The notes under the pieces are model-generated. The model was not told where the DNA came from. It saw nothing but the letters and a program-made list of their open reading frames with translations, and searched no databases. The position numbers and the translations under genes were made by a program. Positions 8,195 to 15,906 of a DNA stretch of 64,000 nucleotides are shown here, in pieces (position 1 is the stretch's first letter; every line of letters begins with the position of its first letter). Origin of the DNA: Amycolatopsis pithecellobii (GTDB taxonomy: Bacteria; Actinomycetota; Actinomycetes; Mycobacteriales; Pseudonocardiaceae); the NCBI RefSeq assembly GCF_009707865.1, contig NZ_WMBA01000018.1:1-64000 (forward strand), read 5' to 3'.

Positions 8195-8731
8195 TCACCG
8201 CCCGGGCCGTGGCACGAGGGTCGGCGGGACGGTCTGGCCGGGCTGGGGCCAGTTGGCGAACGCTTCGGCGTAGCTGTGGCTCATGATCTCCAGCACGGTG
8301 CCCCACGGATCGGTGGCGTAGGCGAGGATCCACGGCCGTCCCGGCACGAACTCGTACGGCGCCGCGATGAGGGTGCCGCCGGTCTCGGTGATGCGGTCGA
8401 TCGTGGCCTGGACGTCCGGGTGCGTGAGACACAGGTGCCACGGCCCGCGGTCGAGGTAGGGCACCAGCTCGTCCCGCCGGTCATGGGTGGGCGGGTCGAT
8501 GAACTGGAACAGCTCCAGTCCGACCGAGTTCCCGGCGAGCAGGTGCGCCTGCCACGCCCGGCGGAACCGGGGTCCGAGCACGGTTGCCGCCTCGCCGTGG
8601 CCGGCCGCCTCCAGCACCCGCGGGCCCATGATGCAGCGGAAACCGAAGACCTCCCCGTACCAGTCGATCGCGGCATGGACATCGGGGACGGTCAGCCCGA
8701 CATGGTTGACCGCCAGCGCGGGTCCGGACAC
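8195..8731 (-). CDS. VOC-superfamily (glyoxalase/dioxygenase-fold) protein
   Basis: A 178-residue protein built from two beta-alpha-beta-beta-beta modules. The first begins LAVNHVGLTVPDVHAAIDWY; the second contains PWHLCLTHPDVQATIDRI and ends with TDPWGTVLEIMSHSY. Candidate metal ligands are the His after the first strand, a His in the second module and the Glu in VLEIM. VOC members include glyoxalases, epimerases and extradiol dioxygenases, so the reaction is open. GTG 8731 has GAGG 5 bp upstream and is preferred over TTG 8749. It is divergent from the importer operon and shares its operator region, so it belongs to the same catabolic island. Confidence 0.75.
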   Translation of the reverse strand: MSGPALAVNHVGLTVPDVHAAIDWYGEVFGFRCIMGPRVLEAAGHGEAATVLGPRFRRAWQAHLLAGNSVGLELFQFIDPPTHDRRDELVPYLDRGPWHLCLTHPDVQATIDRITETGGTLIAAPYEFVPGRPWILAYATDPWGTVLEIMSHSYAEAFANWPQPGQTVPPTLVPRPGR

Positions 8732-8757
8732 GGCTGCCTCACTTTCCAATCCTGGCG

Positions 8758-8832
8758 AATGGATACGATCGAGCTCGTTTTCGCCGACATCAGTGGGATA
8801 TCGGCGAGTATTGCACCTCGAATGTATCCAAT
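8758..8832. promoter_or_regulatory. Divergent promoter with two GGATAC operators
   Basis: AATGGATACGAT at 8758-8769 and AATGTATCCAAT at 8821-8832 are inverted copies of one 12-bp quasi-palindrome, starting 63 bp apart. A plus-strand promoter with TTGCAC (8811-8816) and TAGCCT about 18 bp downstream places the right-hand copy in the spacer. The same pair with the same spacing occurs at 18596-18670, beside a GntR-family gene, which makes that regulator the natural candidate. Confidence 0.7.
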
Positions 8833-8881
8833 GCTAGCCTTCGGGCTCCGGCTGGCTGCACTGGTGCAGAAAGGATCAATG

Positions 8882-10000
8882 ATGACCCGCTGGTACCGAG
8901 CCGTGCTCCTCGCGGCGGTCACCGCGACCGCCTTCCTCCTATCGGGCTGTGGTGGCGCGGTCGTCGTGCCGGCGAAGGTCACCGGCACCGGAACCGTGGA
9001 GGGGAGGGGAGCGACGATCGTGGCTTTCACCATCTCGACGGCCAACAGCTACGTCAACACGGAGATCAAGGCCATGCAGGCCGAGACCGCCCGCCTGGGT
9101 TACCGGCTCGAGGTCATCGACAACAACTTCGACCAGACCCAGCAGAACCAGCAGGTCCGGCAGTTCCTCGCGTCGGGCAAACCCGCCGCGGCGTTCGTGT
9201 ACTGGCCCGCCAACAACGACACCGGGGTCAACTCCGCGCGCCTGCTGGCCGCGCGAGCGCCGGTCATCCAGCTCAACGGCCGGGTGCTGCCGCAGGCCCA
9301 GCCCTACATCACCGCCCGCCCCGGCCAGGACAACGAGGCGATCGGCGCCGAGATGGGCACGATGGCGTTGCAGGCGGTGGCCGAGGCGCGGGCCCGTGGC
9401 GTCGCTTTCCATGGCCCCGGCGGAAAACCGAATCTGCTGGAGATCACCTATCCGACCGGATACGAAACGGGCGTCGTGCGGCATCAGGCCTTCTTCGGCC
9501 GGGTCGGTGACACCTTCAACGTGCTCGCGACCGAGAACGTCAAGAGCCCGGACGCGCAGGGCGGATTCACCGCGGCGAGCCAGGTGCTGTCGAAGTACAA
9601 GGCGGCGGGCATCGACATCGTCGTTGCCGGGTCGAACAACATCGGCACCGGCGTGGTCAAGGCACTGCAGCAGGGCGGGCTGCACCCGGGCAAGGACGTC
9701 ACGGTCGTGGTGGGTGACTTCTCCGGTGATCAGCAGCCGCTGAAGAAGGGGCTGATCTATTCGGCGGTTCTGCAGTCGCCCGTCATCGAAGGGATTCTCG
9801 CCGTGCAGACCGCGGCGCGCTACCTCGCCACCGGCAAGGTCGTCGACGGTGTCGACCGCCTGCCCACCGCGGCCGGCCAGCCACCGATGGCCGGCGACGC
9901 GCCGGCCCGCTTCACCTACATGCCGAACCCGGCGATCACCCCGCAGAACGTGGACACCTTGCGGGTGTGGGGCCGCAGCATCCAGGAGTTGCAGTTCTGA
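8882..10000 (+). CDS. ABC importer substrate-binding lipoprotein (sugar-type, PBP1 fold)
   Basis: A 372-residue exported lipoprotein. The signal peptide ends in the lipobox LLSGC (Cys23), followed by a periplasmic-binding-protein type 1 fold of the ribose/galactose kind (IVAFTISTANSYVNTEI near the start, later IDIVVAGSNNIGTGVVKAL). It should capture a small polyol, sugar or sugar-like compound outside the membrane. Two adjacent ATGs exist (8879 and 8882); AAGGA at 8871-8875 favours 8882. The much longer frame upstream is not credible. It is the first gene of the importer-catabolic operon and overlaps the ATPase gene as TGATG. Confidence 0.88.
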   Translation: MTRWYRAVLLAAVTATAFLLSGCGGAVVVPAKVTGTGTVEGRGATIVAFTISTANSYVNTEIKAMQAETARLGYRLEVIDNNFDQTQQNQQVRQFLASGKPAAAFVYWPANNDTGVNSARLLAARAPVIQLNGRVLPQAQPYITARPGQDNEAIGAEMGTMALQAVAEARARGVAFHGPGGKPNLLEITYPTGYETGVVRHQAFFGRVGDTFNVLATENVKSPDAQGGFTAASQVLSKYKAAGIDIVVAGSNNIGTGVVKALQQGGLHPGKDVTVVVGDFSGDQQPLKKGLIYSAVLQSPVIEGILAVQTAARYLATGKVVDGVDRLPTAAGQPPMAGDAPARFTYMPNPAITPQNVDTLRVWGRSIQELQF

Positions 10001-11538
10001 TGGCCACACAACGGGTTCCGCGCCTGGAAGTCGAAGGCGTGTCGAAGAGATACGGCGCTGTGCGGGCGCTCGACGGGGTCCGCCTCGAAGTGCGTCCCGG
10101 CGAAGTCATGGCTCTGCTGGGCGAAAACGGCGCGGGCAAGAGCACTATCGTGAAGGTCCTTTCCGGACTGGTGCGCCCCGATTCGGGCGCCGTCCGGGTC
10201 GGTGGGCGGACGGTGGAACTGTCGTCGTCGGCGGCGTCGCAGGCGGCCGGAATCGCTGTCGTGCAACAGGAATACAGCACCGTCGGCGCGCTCAGCGTCG
10301 CCGAGAACCTGGTACTGGGTCAGCGTGGCGTGCGGCCGTGGTGGAGCGGTGGTTTCCTGCGCCGCCGGGCGGGCGAGCTGTTGTCCAGGGTCGGCCTCGG
10401 CTACCTCGACCCGCGCACGCCCGCGGAGGAGCTTTCGGTCGCGGAGCTGCAACTGCTCGAGATCGCCCGGGTGCTCGCGAGATCGGCGACGGTGCTGATC
10501 CTGGACGAACCGACGGCGGCGCTGTCCCAAGCGGAAGCGGCCCGTGTGCTCGAGATCGTCCGGTCGCTGGCCGACGAAGGCACCAGCATCCTCTACATCA
10601 CCCACCGGCTCGACGAAGTCTTCTCGATCAGCGACCGGGTCACGATCTTCCGCAATGGCACCAGTTTCGCCCCGGCCGTCACCGGGGAGCTGACCCCGCA
10701 GGAGATCGTGCGGCGCATGCTGGGCCGCGATCTGGGCGAGATGTTCCCCGGACGCGGGGACACCGGCGGCGCGCCGGTGCGGCTGAAGATCACCGGGCTC
10801 ACCGCCCCGGGTGTCGAGGCTCCGGTTGGTCTGGACATCCGGCGGGGCCAGATCGTCGGGCTGACCGGGCAGGTCGGTGCCGGTGGTTCGGCGTTGCTGC
10901 GGGCGCTGGCCGGTTTCGTGCCGTCACTGACGGGCACCGTCGAGCTCGACGGTGCGCGCGTCGACCTCGGCAACCGCCAGGCCGGCATCGCCGCCGGAAT
11001 CGCTTACTGCTCACCGGATCGCAAGCGGGACGGCATCTTCGCCGGGCTGTCGATCGAACGGAATCTGTCCTCGGCATGGCTCGGGCAGGTCGCCCGGCTC
11101 GGGGTGGTGTCGCGGCGCCGGGAACGTGAGGTCGCGACCCGCTCGGCAAGGCAGTTCGCGATCGACGCGGCGCGGTTGACCTCGCCGGTCGGCACACTTT
11201 CCGGTGGTAATCAGCAAAAAGTCGTCGTCGGCAAGTGGCTGGGCCGCGCGCCGCGGGTCCTGCTCGTGGACGAACCGACTCGCGGTGTGGACGTCGGTGC
11301 GCGTGCCGAGATCTACCGGCAGCTGCGCGCGCTGGCCTACGAGGGCATGGCGGTCGTGGTGTGCTCGTCGGACACCGGCGAGGTCTACGGATTGTGTGAC
11401 GTCATCGGCACTTTCCACCGGGGAGTGCTGTCCTCGGTGCGGCCGGGTTCGGAATGGACGGAGGAGGCGCTGGTGCGCGAGGTCATGCACAACGGCAGCT
11501 CGCGACTCGCGCCACGGAACGAAGAGGTACTGCCATGA
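10000..11538 (+). CDS. ABC importer ATPase with two nucleotide-binding domains (RbsA/MglA type)
   Basis: A 512-residue protein with two fused ABC domains, energising uptake for the binding protein and the two permeases. Domain 1 has Walker A GENGAGKST, an LSVAELQLLEIA signature and Walker B VLILDEPTA. Domain 2 has the degenerate Walker A usual for this family (GQVGAGGS), signature LSGGNQQKVV and LLVDEPTRGVD. The ATG at 10000 overlaps the preceding stop, and its own stop overlaps the next start (ATGA), so the four importer genes are translationally coupled. Confidence 0.92.
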   Translation: MATQRVPRLEVEGVSKRYGAVRALDGVRLEVRPGEVMALLGENGAGKSTIVKVLSGLVRPDSGAVRVGGRTVELSSSAASQAAGIAVVQQEYSTVGALSVAENLVLGQRGVRPWWSGGFLRRRAGELLSRVGLGYLDPRTPAEELSVAELQLLEIARVLARSATVLILDEPTAALSQAEAARVLEIVRSLADEGTSILYITHRLDEVFSISDRVTIFRNGTSFAPAVTGELTPQEIVRRMLGRDLGEMFPGRGDTGGAPVRLKITGLTAPGVEAPVGLDIRRGQIVGLTGQVGAGGSALLRALAGFVPSLTGTVELDGARVDLGNRQAGIAAGIAYCSPDRKRDGIFAGLSIERNLSSAWLGQVARLGVVSRRREREVATRSARQFAIDAARLTSPVGTLSGGNQQKVVVGKWLGRAPRVLLVDEPTRGVDVGARAEIYRQLRALAYEGMAVVVCSSDTGEVYGLCDVIGTFHRGVLSSVRPGSEWTEEALVREVMHNGSSRLAPRNEEVLP

Positions 11539-12509
11539 CCGAGATTTCCTATGCGGTCCCGGTCGCCGGACGCACCGGGACCGCAAGAGCGCTGAGCCGG
11601 TGGGCGATGCCGGTCGTCTTCGTGGTGCTGGTCGCCGTCGCGACGGCCACGACCCCGGCCTTTCTCACTTTCGACAACCTGCGCGGGGTCCTGATCAACA
11701 CGTCGGTGACCGGCATCGCCGCGGTCGGGATGACGACGATCACCTTGTCCGGCAACCTTTTCTCCCTCGGCATGGGGCAGTCGGCCATGCTGGCGTCGAT
11801 CCTGTTCATGTCGGTCGCCGCGCACGGTGGCTCGCTCGTGGTGGGCGCGTTGCTCGCGCTCGCCGCCCTCGTCGTCATCGGGCTGGCGCAAAGCCTTGCC
11901 GTGGCGGCGGGACTGAACCCCGTGGTCACCACGCTCGCCGCGGGAGCGCTGATCTACGGCGTGGTCGCCGCGGTGACCGGTGGTGCCGTCGTTTCGGCCC
12001 CGACGTCGAGCGCCGGTGTCCTCGCGGCCACGACCTTGCTCGCGATCCCGTTGCCGGTCTGGGTGTTCGTCGTGTTCACCGGGCTGGTCTGGCTGTTCGC
12101 CGAGCGGACGGTGCCCGGGCGCAGGCTCGTCCTGGTCGGGGCGAACCGGCAGACCGCGGTCACCAGCGGTATTTCCGTGCGCTCGGCCACCGCGTGGGCG
12201 TTCGCGATCATGTCGATCGGGCTGGCCGTTGCGGGCGTGTTCTCCGCGAGCCAGCTCGGGCAGGTCACGGTGAACAACCTGTCGGATCTGACGGTCGACG
12301 CCGTCGCCGCGGTACTGGTCGGCGGCACGGCGGTCAGTGGCGGTGAGGGGTCACCGGTCCGCTCCGCCGCCGGGGCGCTGGTGATCGTCGTGCTGCAGAA
12401 CGTGTTGCTGCTGCACGGGTTGACGACCGGGGTGCGGGTTCTCGGTGAGGGAATCCTGATCGTCGCGGTGGTCGCCGTGCTGCACCTGGCCCGGAGGTGG
12501 GCGTCATGA
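11535..12509 (+). CDS. ABC importer permease (RbsC-like), first subunit
   Basis: A 324-residue membrane protein with 8-10 helices of the BPD_transp_2 family. It has the cytoplasmic coupling region near RLVLVGANRQTAVTSGI, the position of the EAA-like loop in ribose-type permeases, and family segments LRGVLINTSVTGIAAVGMT and VLVGGTAVSGGEGS. It pairs with the following gene to form a heterodimeric pore. The ATG at 11535 overlaps the ATPase stop. Confidence 0.9.
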   Translation: MTEISYAVPVAGRTGTARALSRWAMPVVFVVLVAVATATTPAFLTFDNLRGVLINTSVTGIAAVGMTTITLSGNLFSLGMGQSAMLASILFMSVAAHGGSLVVGALLALAALVVIGLAQSLAVAAGLNPVVTTLAAGALIYGVVAAVTGGAVVSAPTSSAGVLAATTLLAIPLPVWVFVVFTGLVWLFAERTVPGRRLVLVGANRQTAVTSGISVRSATAWAFAIMSIGLAVAGVFSASQLGQVTVNNLSDLTVDAVAAVLVGGTAVSGGEGSPVRSAAGALVIVVLQNVLLLHGLTTGVRVLGEGILIVAVVAVLHLARRWAS

Positions 12510-13507
12510 CTTCGCAAACCCTCGGCCGGACCACCCGCGCCTACGGCGTCCAGGCAGGTGTGCTGGTCGCGACGGTGGTGTTCCTCGCGTTGACGGTGCC
12601 GGACTTCACCCCCTCGTCGGCGGTGTTCGGCACGCTGGACGGCATCGCGCTCATCGGTATCGCCGGCGCCGGTGTCGCGGTCACGATGATCGCGGGCGAG
12701 CTCGACCTTTCGATCGGTTCGATGGCGGCGCTGGCCGGGGTCGTCGCGATCCGGGCCGGCGGACTCGGGCTGGTCCCGGCGATCGCGCTGGGCACCGCGA
12801 CCGGGCTCGTGTTCGGGCTCGGCCAGGGGTTGCTGATCGCGTGGCTGCGGATCAGCTCGCTGGTCGTCACGGTCGGGTCGCTGATCGGGCTGAGCGGGAT
12901 CGCCTTGCTGCTGGCCGGTGAACGGCCGATCGGGCTGGCGCAGCTGACCACGACCGATCCGCTGCTGCGCCAGTGGTGGCTGCTCACGCCCGCGACGCTC
13001 ACCGGTGTCGCCGTGCTCGTACTGCTCGGTGTGTTTCTCGCGTTCACCCGGTGGGGCAGGGAGATCTATGCGATCGGCGGGGCCCGTCAGGAAGCGCGGG
13101 CGGCCGGGGTGCCGGTGACCGGTGCACTGACGCTGGCGTTCGGGATTTCCGGGGCGTGCGCGGGACTTTCCGGCGCACTGGCCTGCCTGCAGGGGGCGTC
13201 GGCGGACCCGCGTGGGTTCACCACGTTGCTGCTGGGCGCGGTGTCTGCTTGCCTGATTGGTGGAGTCAGCCTGTACGGCGGCCGCGGTAATGCCGTCAAC
13301 GTCGTGCTGGGTGTGGTGATTCTGGGCGTGGTCAGTGCCGGGGCGACGGCCGCCGGCGCGCCGACCTACGTCACGGGACTGGTGACCGGGGCACTGTTGC
13401 TGCTGGTCGTCGGAATGCAGTTCGTCATGGATCGCACGGTCGCGGTGCGGCGCTTGCACGCCGCGCGCGCCCGCAACGCGACGGCATTTCTGGGAGGAGA
13501 ACAGTAA
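12506..13507 (+). CDS. ABC importer permease (RbsC-like), second subunit
   Basis: A 333-residue membrane protein of the same family. Typical segments are VTMIAGELDLSIGSMAALAG, REIYAIGGARQEARAAGV (cytoplasmic loop) and LIGGVSLYGGRGN. I chose ATG 12506, which overlaps the first permease stop as ATGA and has GGAGG about 9 bp upstream; a GTG three codons earlier is possible. The stop directly abuts the ATG of the dehydrogenase gene, so uptake and metabolism are on one transcript. Confidence 0.9.
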   Translation: MTSQTLGRTTRAYGVQAGVLVATVVFLALTVPDFTPSSAVFGTLDGIALIGIAGAGVAVTMIAGELDLSIGSMAALAGVVAIRAGGLGLVPAIALGTATGLVFGLGQGLLIAWLRISSLVVTVGSLIGLSGIALLLAGERPIGLAQLTTTDPLLRQWWLLTPATLTGVAVLVLLGVFLAFTRWGREIYAIGGARQEARAAGVPVTGALTLAFGISGACAGLSGALACLQGASADPRGFTTLLLGAVSACLIGGVSLYGGRGNAVNVVLGVVILGVVSAGATAAGAPTYVTGLVTGALLLLVVGMQFVMDRTVAVRRLHAARARNATAFLGGEQ

Positions 13508-14392
13508 ATGTCCACAAAGGATCAGCGGGTCGGTTTCATCGGGCTCGGTCACATGGGCTCTCCGATGGCGGCGCGCCTGATCGACGCCGGCTACGACGTG
13601 ACTGTCTGGAGCCGGACGCAGAGCAAGGCCGACGGGCTCGTCGAGCGGGGCGCCACCCGGGCGGCCGCCCCGCAGGACGCGGTCGCCACCGGGGTGGTTT
13701 TCTCGATGCTCAGCAACGAGAATGCGATGCGGGACGTCTTCACCGGTGAGCTGCTGCGGGCCGCGCCGGAAGGCTTCACGCACGTGTGCCATGCGACGAT
13801 CAGCCCGGGCGCGGCCACCGAGTTCGAGGCGCTGGCCGGCGAACACGGCACCCGTTATCTGAGCGCGCCGGTGCTGGGGCGGCCGGACGCGGTCGAGGCG
13901 GGACGGATGACCGTCCTCGCGTCCGGTGATCCGGAGGTCCACTCCGCGGTGCGGCCGATGCTCGAAGCGATGGGCAAGCGGGTCTGGGACTACGGGCCGT
14001 CCGCAGCCGCGGCGCCCACCGTCAAGATCGCGGTCAACTACCTGATCGTGCACGCCCTGCAGGCGCTGGCGGAATCGGTCACCATCCTGGAAAAGGCGGG
14101 CCTGGACACCGGCCGGTTCGTCGAGATGATCAACGACTCGCTCTTTCCCGGCCCGGTCTACGGCGGTTACGGCAAGGCGATCGCCACCGGCACCTATACC
14201 CCGCCGGGGTTCACCACCACGCTGGGACACAAGGACCTCATGCTCGCTGTGCGGGCCGCCGAGGACCTCGGCGTCGAGCTGCCCACCGGGCCGGTGCTGC
14301 GCGAAGTGTTCGAGCATGCCATCGAGCACGTCGGCGCGGACCTGGACTGGGCCTGCGTCGCCGAGGTCACCAGGCGCCGGGCCGCCCACTGA
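13508..14392 (+). CDS. NAD(P)-dependent beta-hydroxyacid dehydrogenase family (3-HIBDH-like)
   Basis: A 294-residue enzyme with an N-terminal Rossmann motif GFIGLGHMGSPMA and the substrate-binding stretch at CHATISPGAATEF (family usual D-x-S-T-x-x-P). A helical C-terminal domain carries the catalytic Lys near residue 173 (VKIAVNYLIVHALQALAES). Members oxidise 3-hydroxyisobutyrate, tartronate semialdehyde or related hydroxy acids. GGAGGAG lies just upstream of the ATG. The importer genes directly upstream suggest that it oxidises the imported compound or an early product; the substrate cannot be read from sequence. Confidence 0.85.
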   Translation: MSTKDQRVGFIGLGHMGSPMAARLIDAGYDVTVWSRTQSKADGLVERGATRAAAPQDAVATGVVFSMLSNENAMRDVFTGELLRAAPEGFTHVCHATISPGAATEFEALAGEHGTRYLSAPVLGRPDAVEAGRMTVLASGDPEVHSAVRPMLEAMGKRVWDYGPSAAAAPTVKIAVNYLIVHALQALAESVTILEKAGLDTGRFVEMINDSLFPGPVYGGYGKAIATGTYTPPGFTTTLGHKDLMLAVRAAEDLGVELPTGPVLREVFEHAIEHVGADLDWACVAEVTRRRAAH

Positions 14393-14406
14393 AACGGAGA
14401 ACTCTC

Positions 14407-15270
14407 ATGTCACTTCAGGAATTCCTGCCCACACCCGAATTCGACGAGTACAAGGAGCATTTCAAGGATTTCTTCCTGCTCGATCGCCGGGACGACGGCG
14501 TGCTGTTCGCCCGCGCCCACACCCGCGGCGATTCGGTCAAACTCAGCGTGGAGAACCATCGCGCGCTCGGCCAGTTTCTCAAGACCGTCGGTGCGGATCC
14601 GGAAAACGAGCTGCTGGTCCTCACCGGCAGCGGCCGTGACTGGATGATGGGCTCGGACCCGAAGGGATTCGAGATCGAGGAGCGCGATCTCGAATACTGG
14701 GCCTACGAATACGCCTACAAGGACGGCCGGATCAACGTCAGCAGCCTCGTCAACGATCTGGAGATCCCCACCATCGGCCTGATCAACGGGGATGGTTATC
14801 ACTCCGAGGTGCTGCTGATGTGCGACCTGACGCTGATGGCCGACGACGCGCGTATCTACGACCTGCACTACGGCATCAGCTCCGTGCCCGGCGACGGGAT
14901 CCACAGCGCTTTCCAGGAGCTGCTCGGCGTCAAGCGGGCCGCTTATGCGCTGCTGACCGGTGAGGCGATCGACGCGGCCACGGCGCTGGAATACGGCATG
15001 GTCAACGAGGTCCTGCCGCGCGACGAACTTGTCCCGCGCGCACATGTCATCGCCGACCACATCATGCGGCAGCCACGCACGGTCCGCCGGCTGACCACGC
15101 AGATCATCCGCCGCCCGTGGAAGAAGCGCATCGTCGACGACCTCGACGGCGGTTTCGGGATCCAGATGTTCGGTCACCTGGCCAAGGGCAAGGCCGTGCA
15201 CAGCGACGACCACATCTCCGGCAGCGGCGACTACGTCCGTGAAGGCCGCCGGACACCGTTCGACCAGTAG
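14407..15270 (+). CDS. Crotonase-superfamily C-C hydrolase, 6-oxocamphor-hydrolase-like
   Basis: A 287-residue crotonase-fold protein. Instead of the Glu pair of enoyl-CoA hydratases it keeps the residues used by 6-oxocamphor hydrolase, a beta-diketone retro-Claisenase: His132 (NGDGYHSE), His154 (YDLHYGI) and Asp163 (VPGDGIHSAF). The spacing (22 and 9) is almost that of His122, His145 and Asp154 in the camphor enzyme. The following stretch YALLTGEAIDAATALEYG also follows that family. I infer hydrolysis of a cyclic or linear 1,3-diketone without CoA. It lies 14 bp after the dehydrogenase, which could make the ketone it cleaves. Confidence 0.75.
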   Translation: MSLQEFLPTPEFDEYKEHFKDFFLLDRRDDGVLFARAHTRGDSVKLSVENHRALGQFLKTVGADPENELLVLTGSGRDWMMGSDPKGFEIEERDLEYWAYEYAYKDGRINVSSLVNDLEIPTIGLINGDGYHSEVLLMCDLTLMADDARIYDLHYGISSVPGDGIHSAFQELLGVKRAAYALLTGEAIDAATALEYGMVNEVLPRDELVPRAHVIADHIMRQPRTVRRLTTQIIRRPWKKRIVDDLDGGFGIQMFGHLAKGKAVHSDDHISGSGDYVREGRRTPFDQ

Positions 15271-15335
15271 CCGGTACCGCCACGCGGGTCTGCCAGGATG
15301 TCCTCCGGGTATTCACTGTCGAAGGAGTCTCACGC

Positions 15336-15851
15336 ATGCCCTCATCCGCACCGTCGACTGTCGGCGAGTGGCGCGATTTTCTGCGTCGCCACAGCTCGGA
15401 GTTCGGCTACGAGCCGGCGAGCGAGGACGCGATCCGTGCCGCGGAAGAGCGCCTCGGGGTGCGGCTGCCACCGGCCTACCGCAACTTCCTGCTCGTCAGC
15501 AACGGCTGGAGTAGCAGCCTTAGCGAGCTGTCTTTGCTCGACGTCGATCACATCGGCTGGTTTTCCGAAGCGGAAGCCGATCTCCTCGCGGCTTGGTCCG
15601 AGCCGGGCATGGAGCATTTCGCCGAATGGATCGGTGTGCTCGAGCGCTGTCTGCTGATTTCCCAGGGTGAGGGTGGCAGCGGTGGCCATTGGCTGTTGCG
15701 GGTGGGCGACCCTGCGGGCGGCGGCGAATGGACGGCATACGAGTGGTGGCCCGGCGACGGGGCAGATCCTGAACCGTACGACAACTTCGCTGTGCTGGTG
15801 ACGAGTACCTGCTCGGACTCCGCGGAGTCCGATAGCGAGAATCTCCGCTGA
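15336..15851 (+). CDS. SMI1/KNR4-family protein
   Basis: A 171-residue soluble protein with the SMI1/KNR4 pattern: an N-terminal helix, AAEERLGVRLPPAYRNFLLVSNG, then an acidic middle and WLLRVGDPAGGGEWTAYEWWPG. This fold is common among immunity proteins of polymorphic toxin systems but also occurs alone in actinomycetes. No toxin gene is next to it. GAAGGAG precedes the ATG. It follows the catabolic operon after a 65-bp gap and ends at a bidirectional terminator, so it may be a passenger on that transcript. Confidence 0.82.
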   Translation: MPSSAPSTVGEWRDFLRRHSSEFGYEPASEDAIRAAEERLGVRLPPAYRNFLLVSNGWSSSLSELSLLDVDHIGWFSEAEADLLAAWSEPGMEHFAEWIGVLERCLLISQGEGGSGGHWLLRVGDPAGGGEWTAYEWWPGDGADPEPYDNFAVLVTSTCSDSAESDSENLR

Positions 15852-15860
15852 CGAAAGGAA

Positions 15861-15895
15861 AAACCGCCGGCCCCCGAGTGCGGGGCCGGCGGTTT
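15861..15895. terminator. Bidirectional terminator
   Basis: AAACCGCCGGCCCC (15861-15874) pairs perfectly with GGGGCCGGCGGTTT (15882-15895) around a 7-nt loop. The A and T ends give a U-tract in both directions. It separates the converging SMI1 and aldehyde dehydrogenase genes. Confidence 0.93.
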
Positions 15896-15906
15896 CCGTT
15901 GTGCGG

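Noticed and set aside
7877-8878. Long N-terminal extension of the substrate-binding protein
   Set aside because: The frame stays open upstream, but it runs antisense through the glycosyltransferase and VOC genes, while the lipoprotein signal and ribosome site at 8871-8882 mark the true start.
11954-14389. 811-codon minus-strand open frame
   Set aside because: It is antisense to two permease genes and the dehydrogenase, and its composition (His, Arg, Pro, Asp rich) is that of a GC-driven shadow.
14407-15270. Ordinary enoyl-CoA hydratase
   Set aside because: The two catalytic Glu positions are not kept, whereas a His-His-Asp set like that of 6-oxocamphor hydrolase is.
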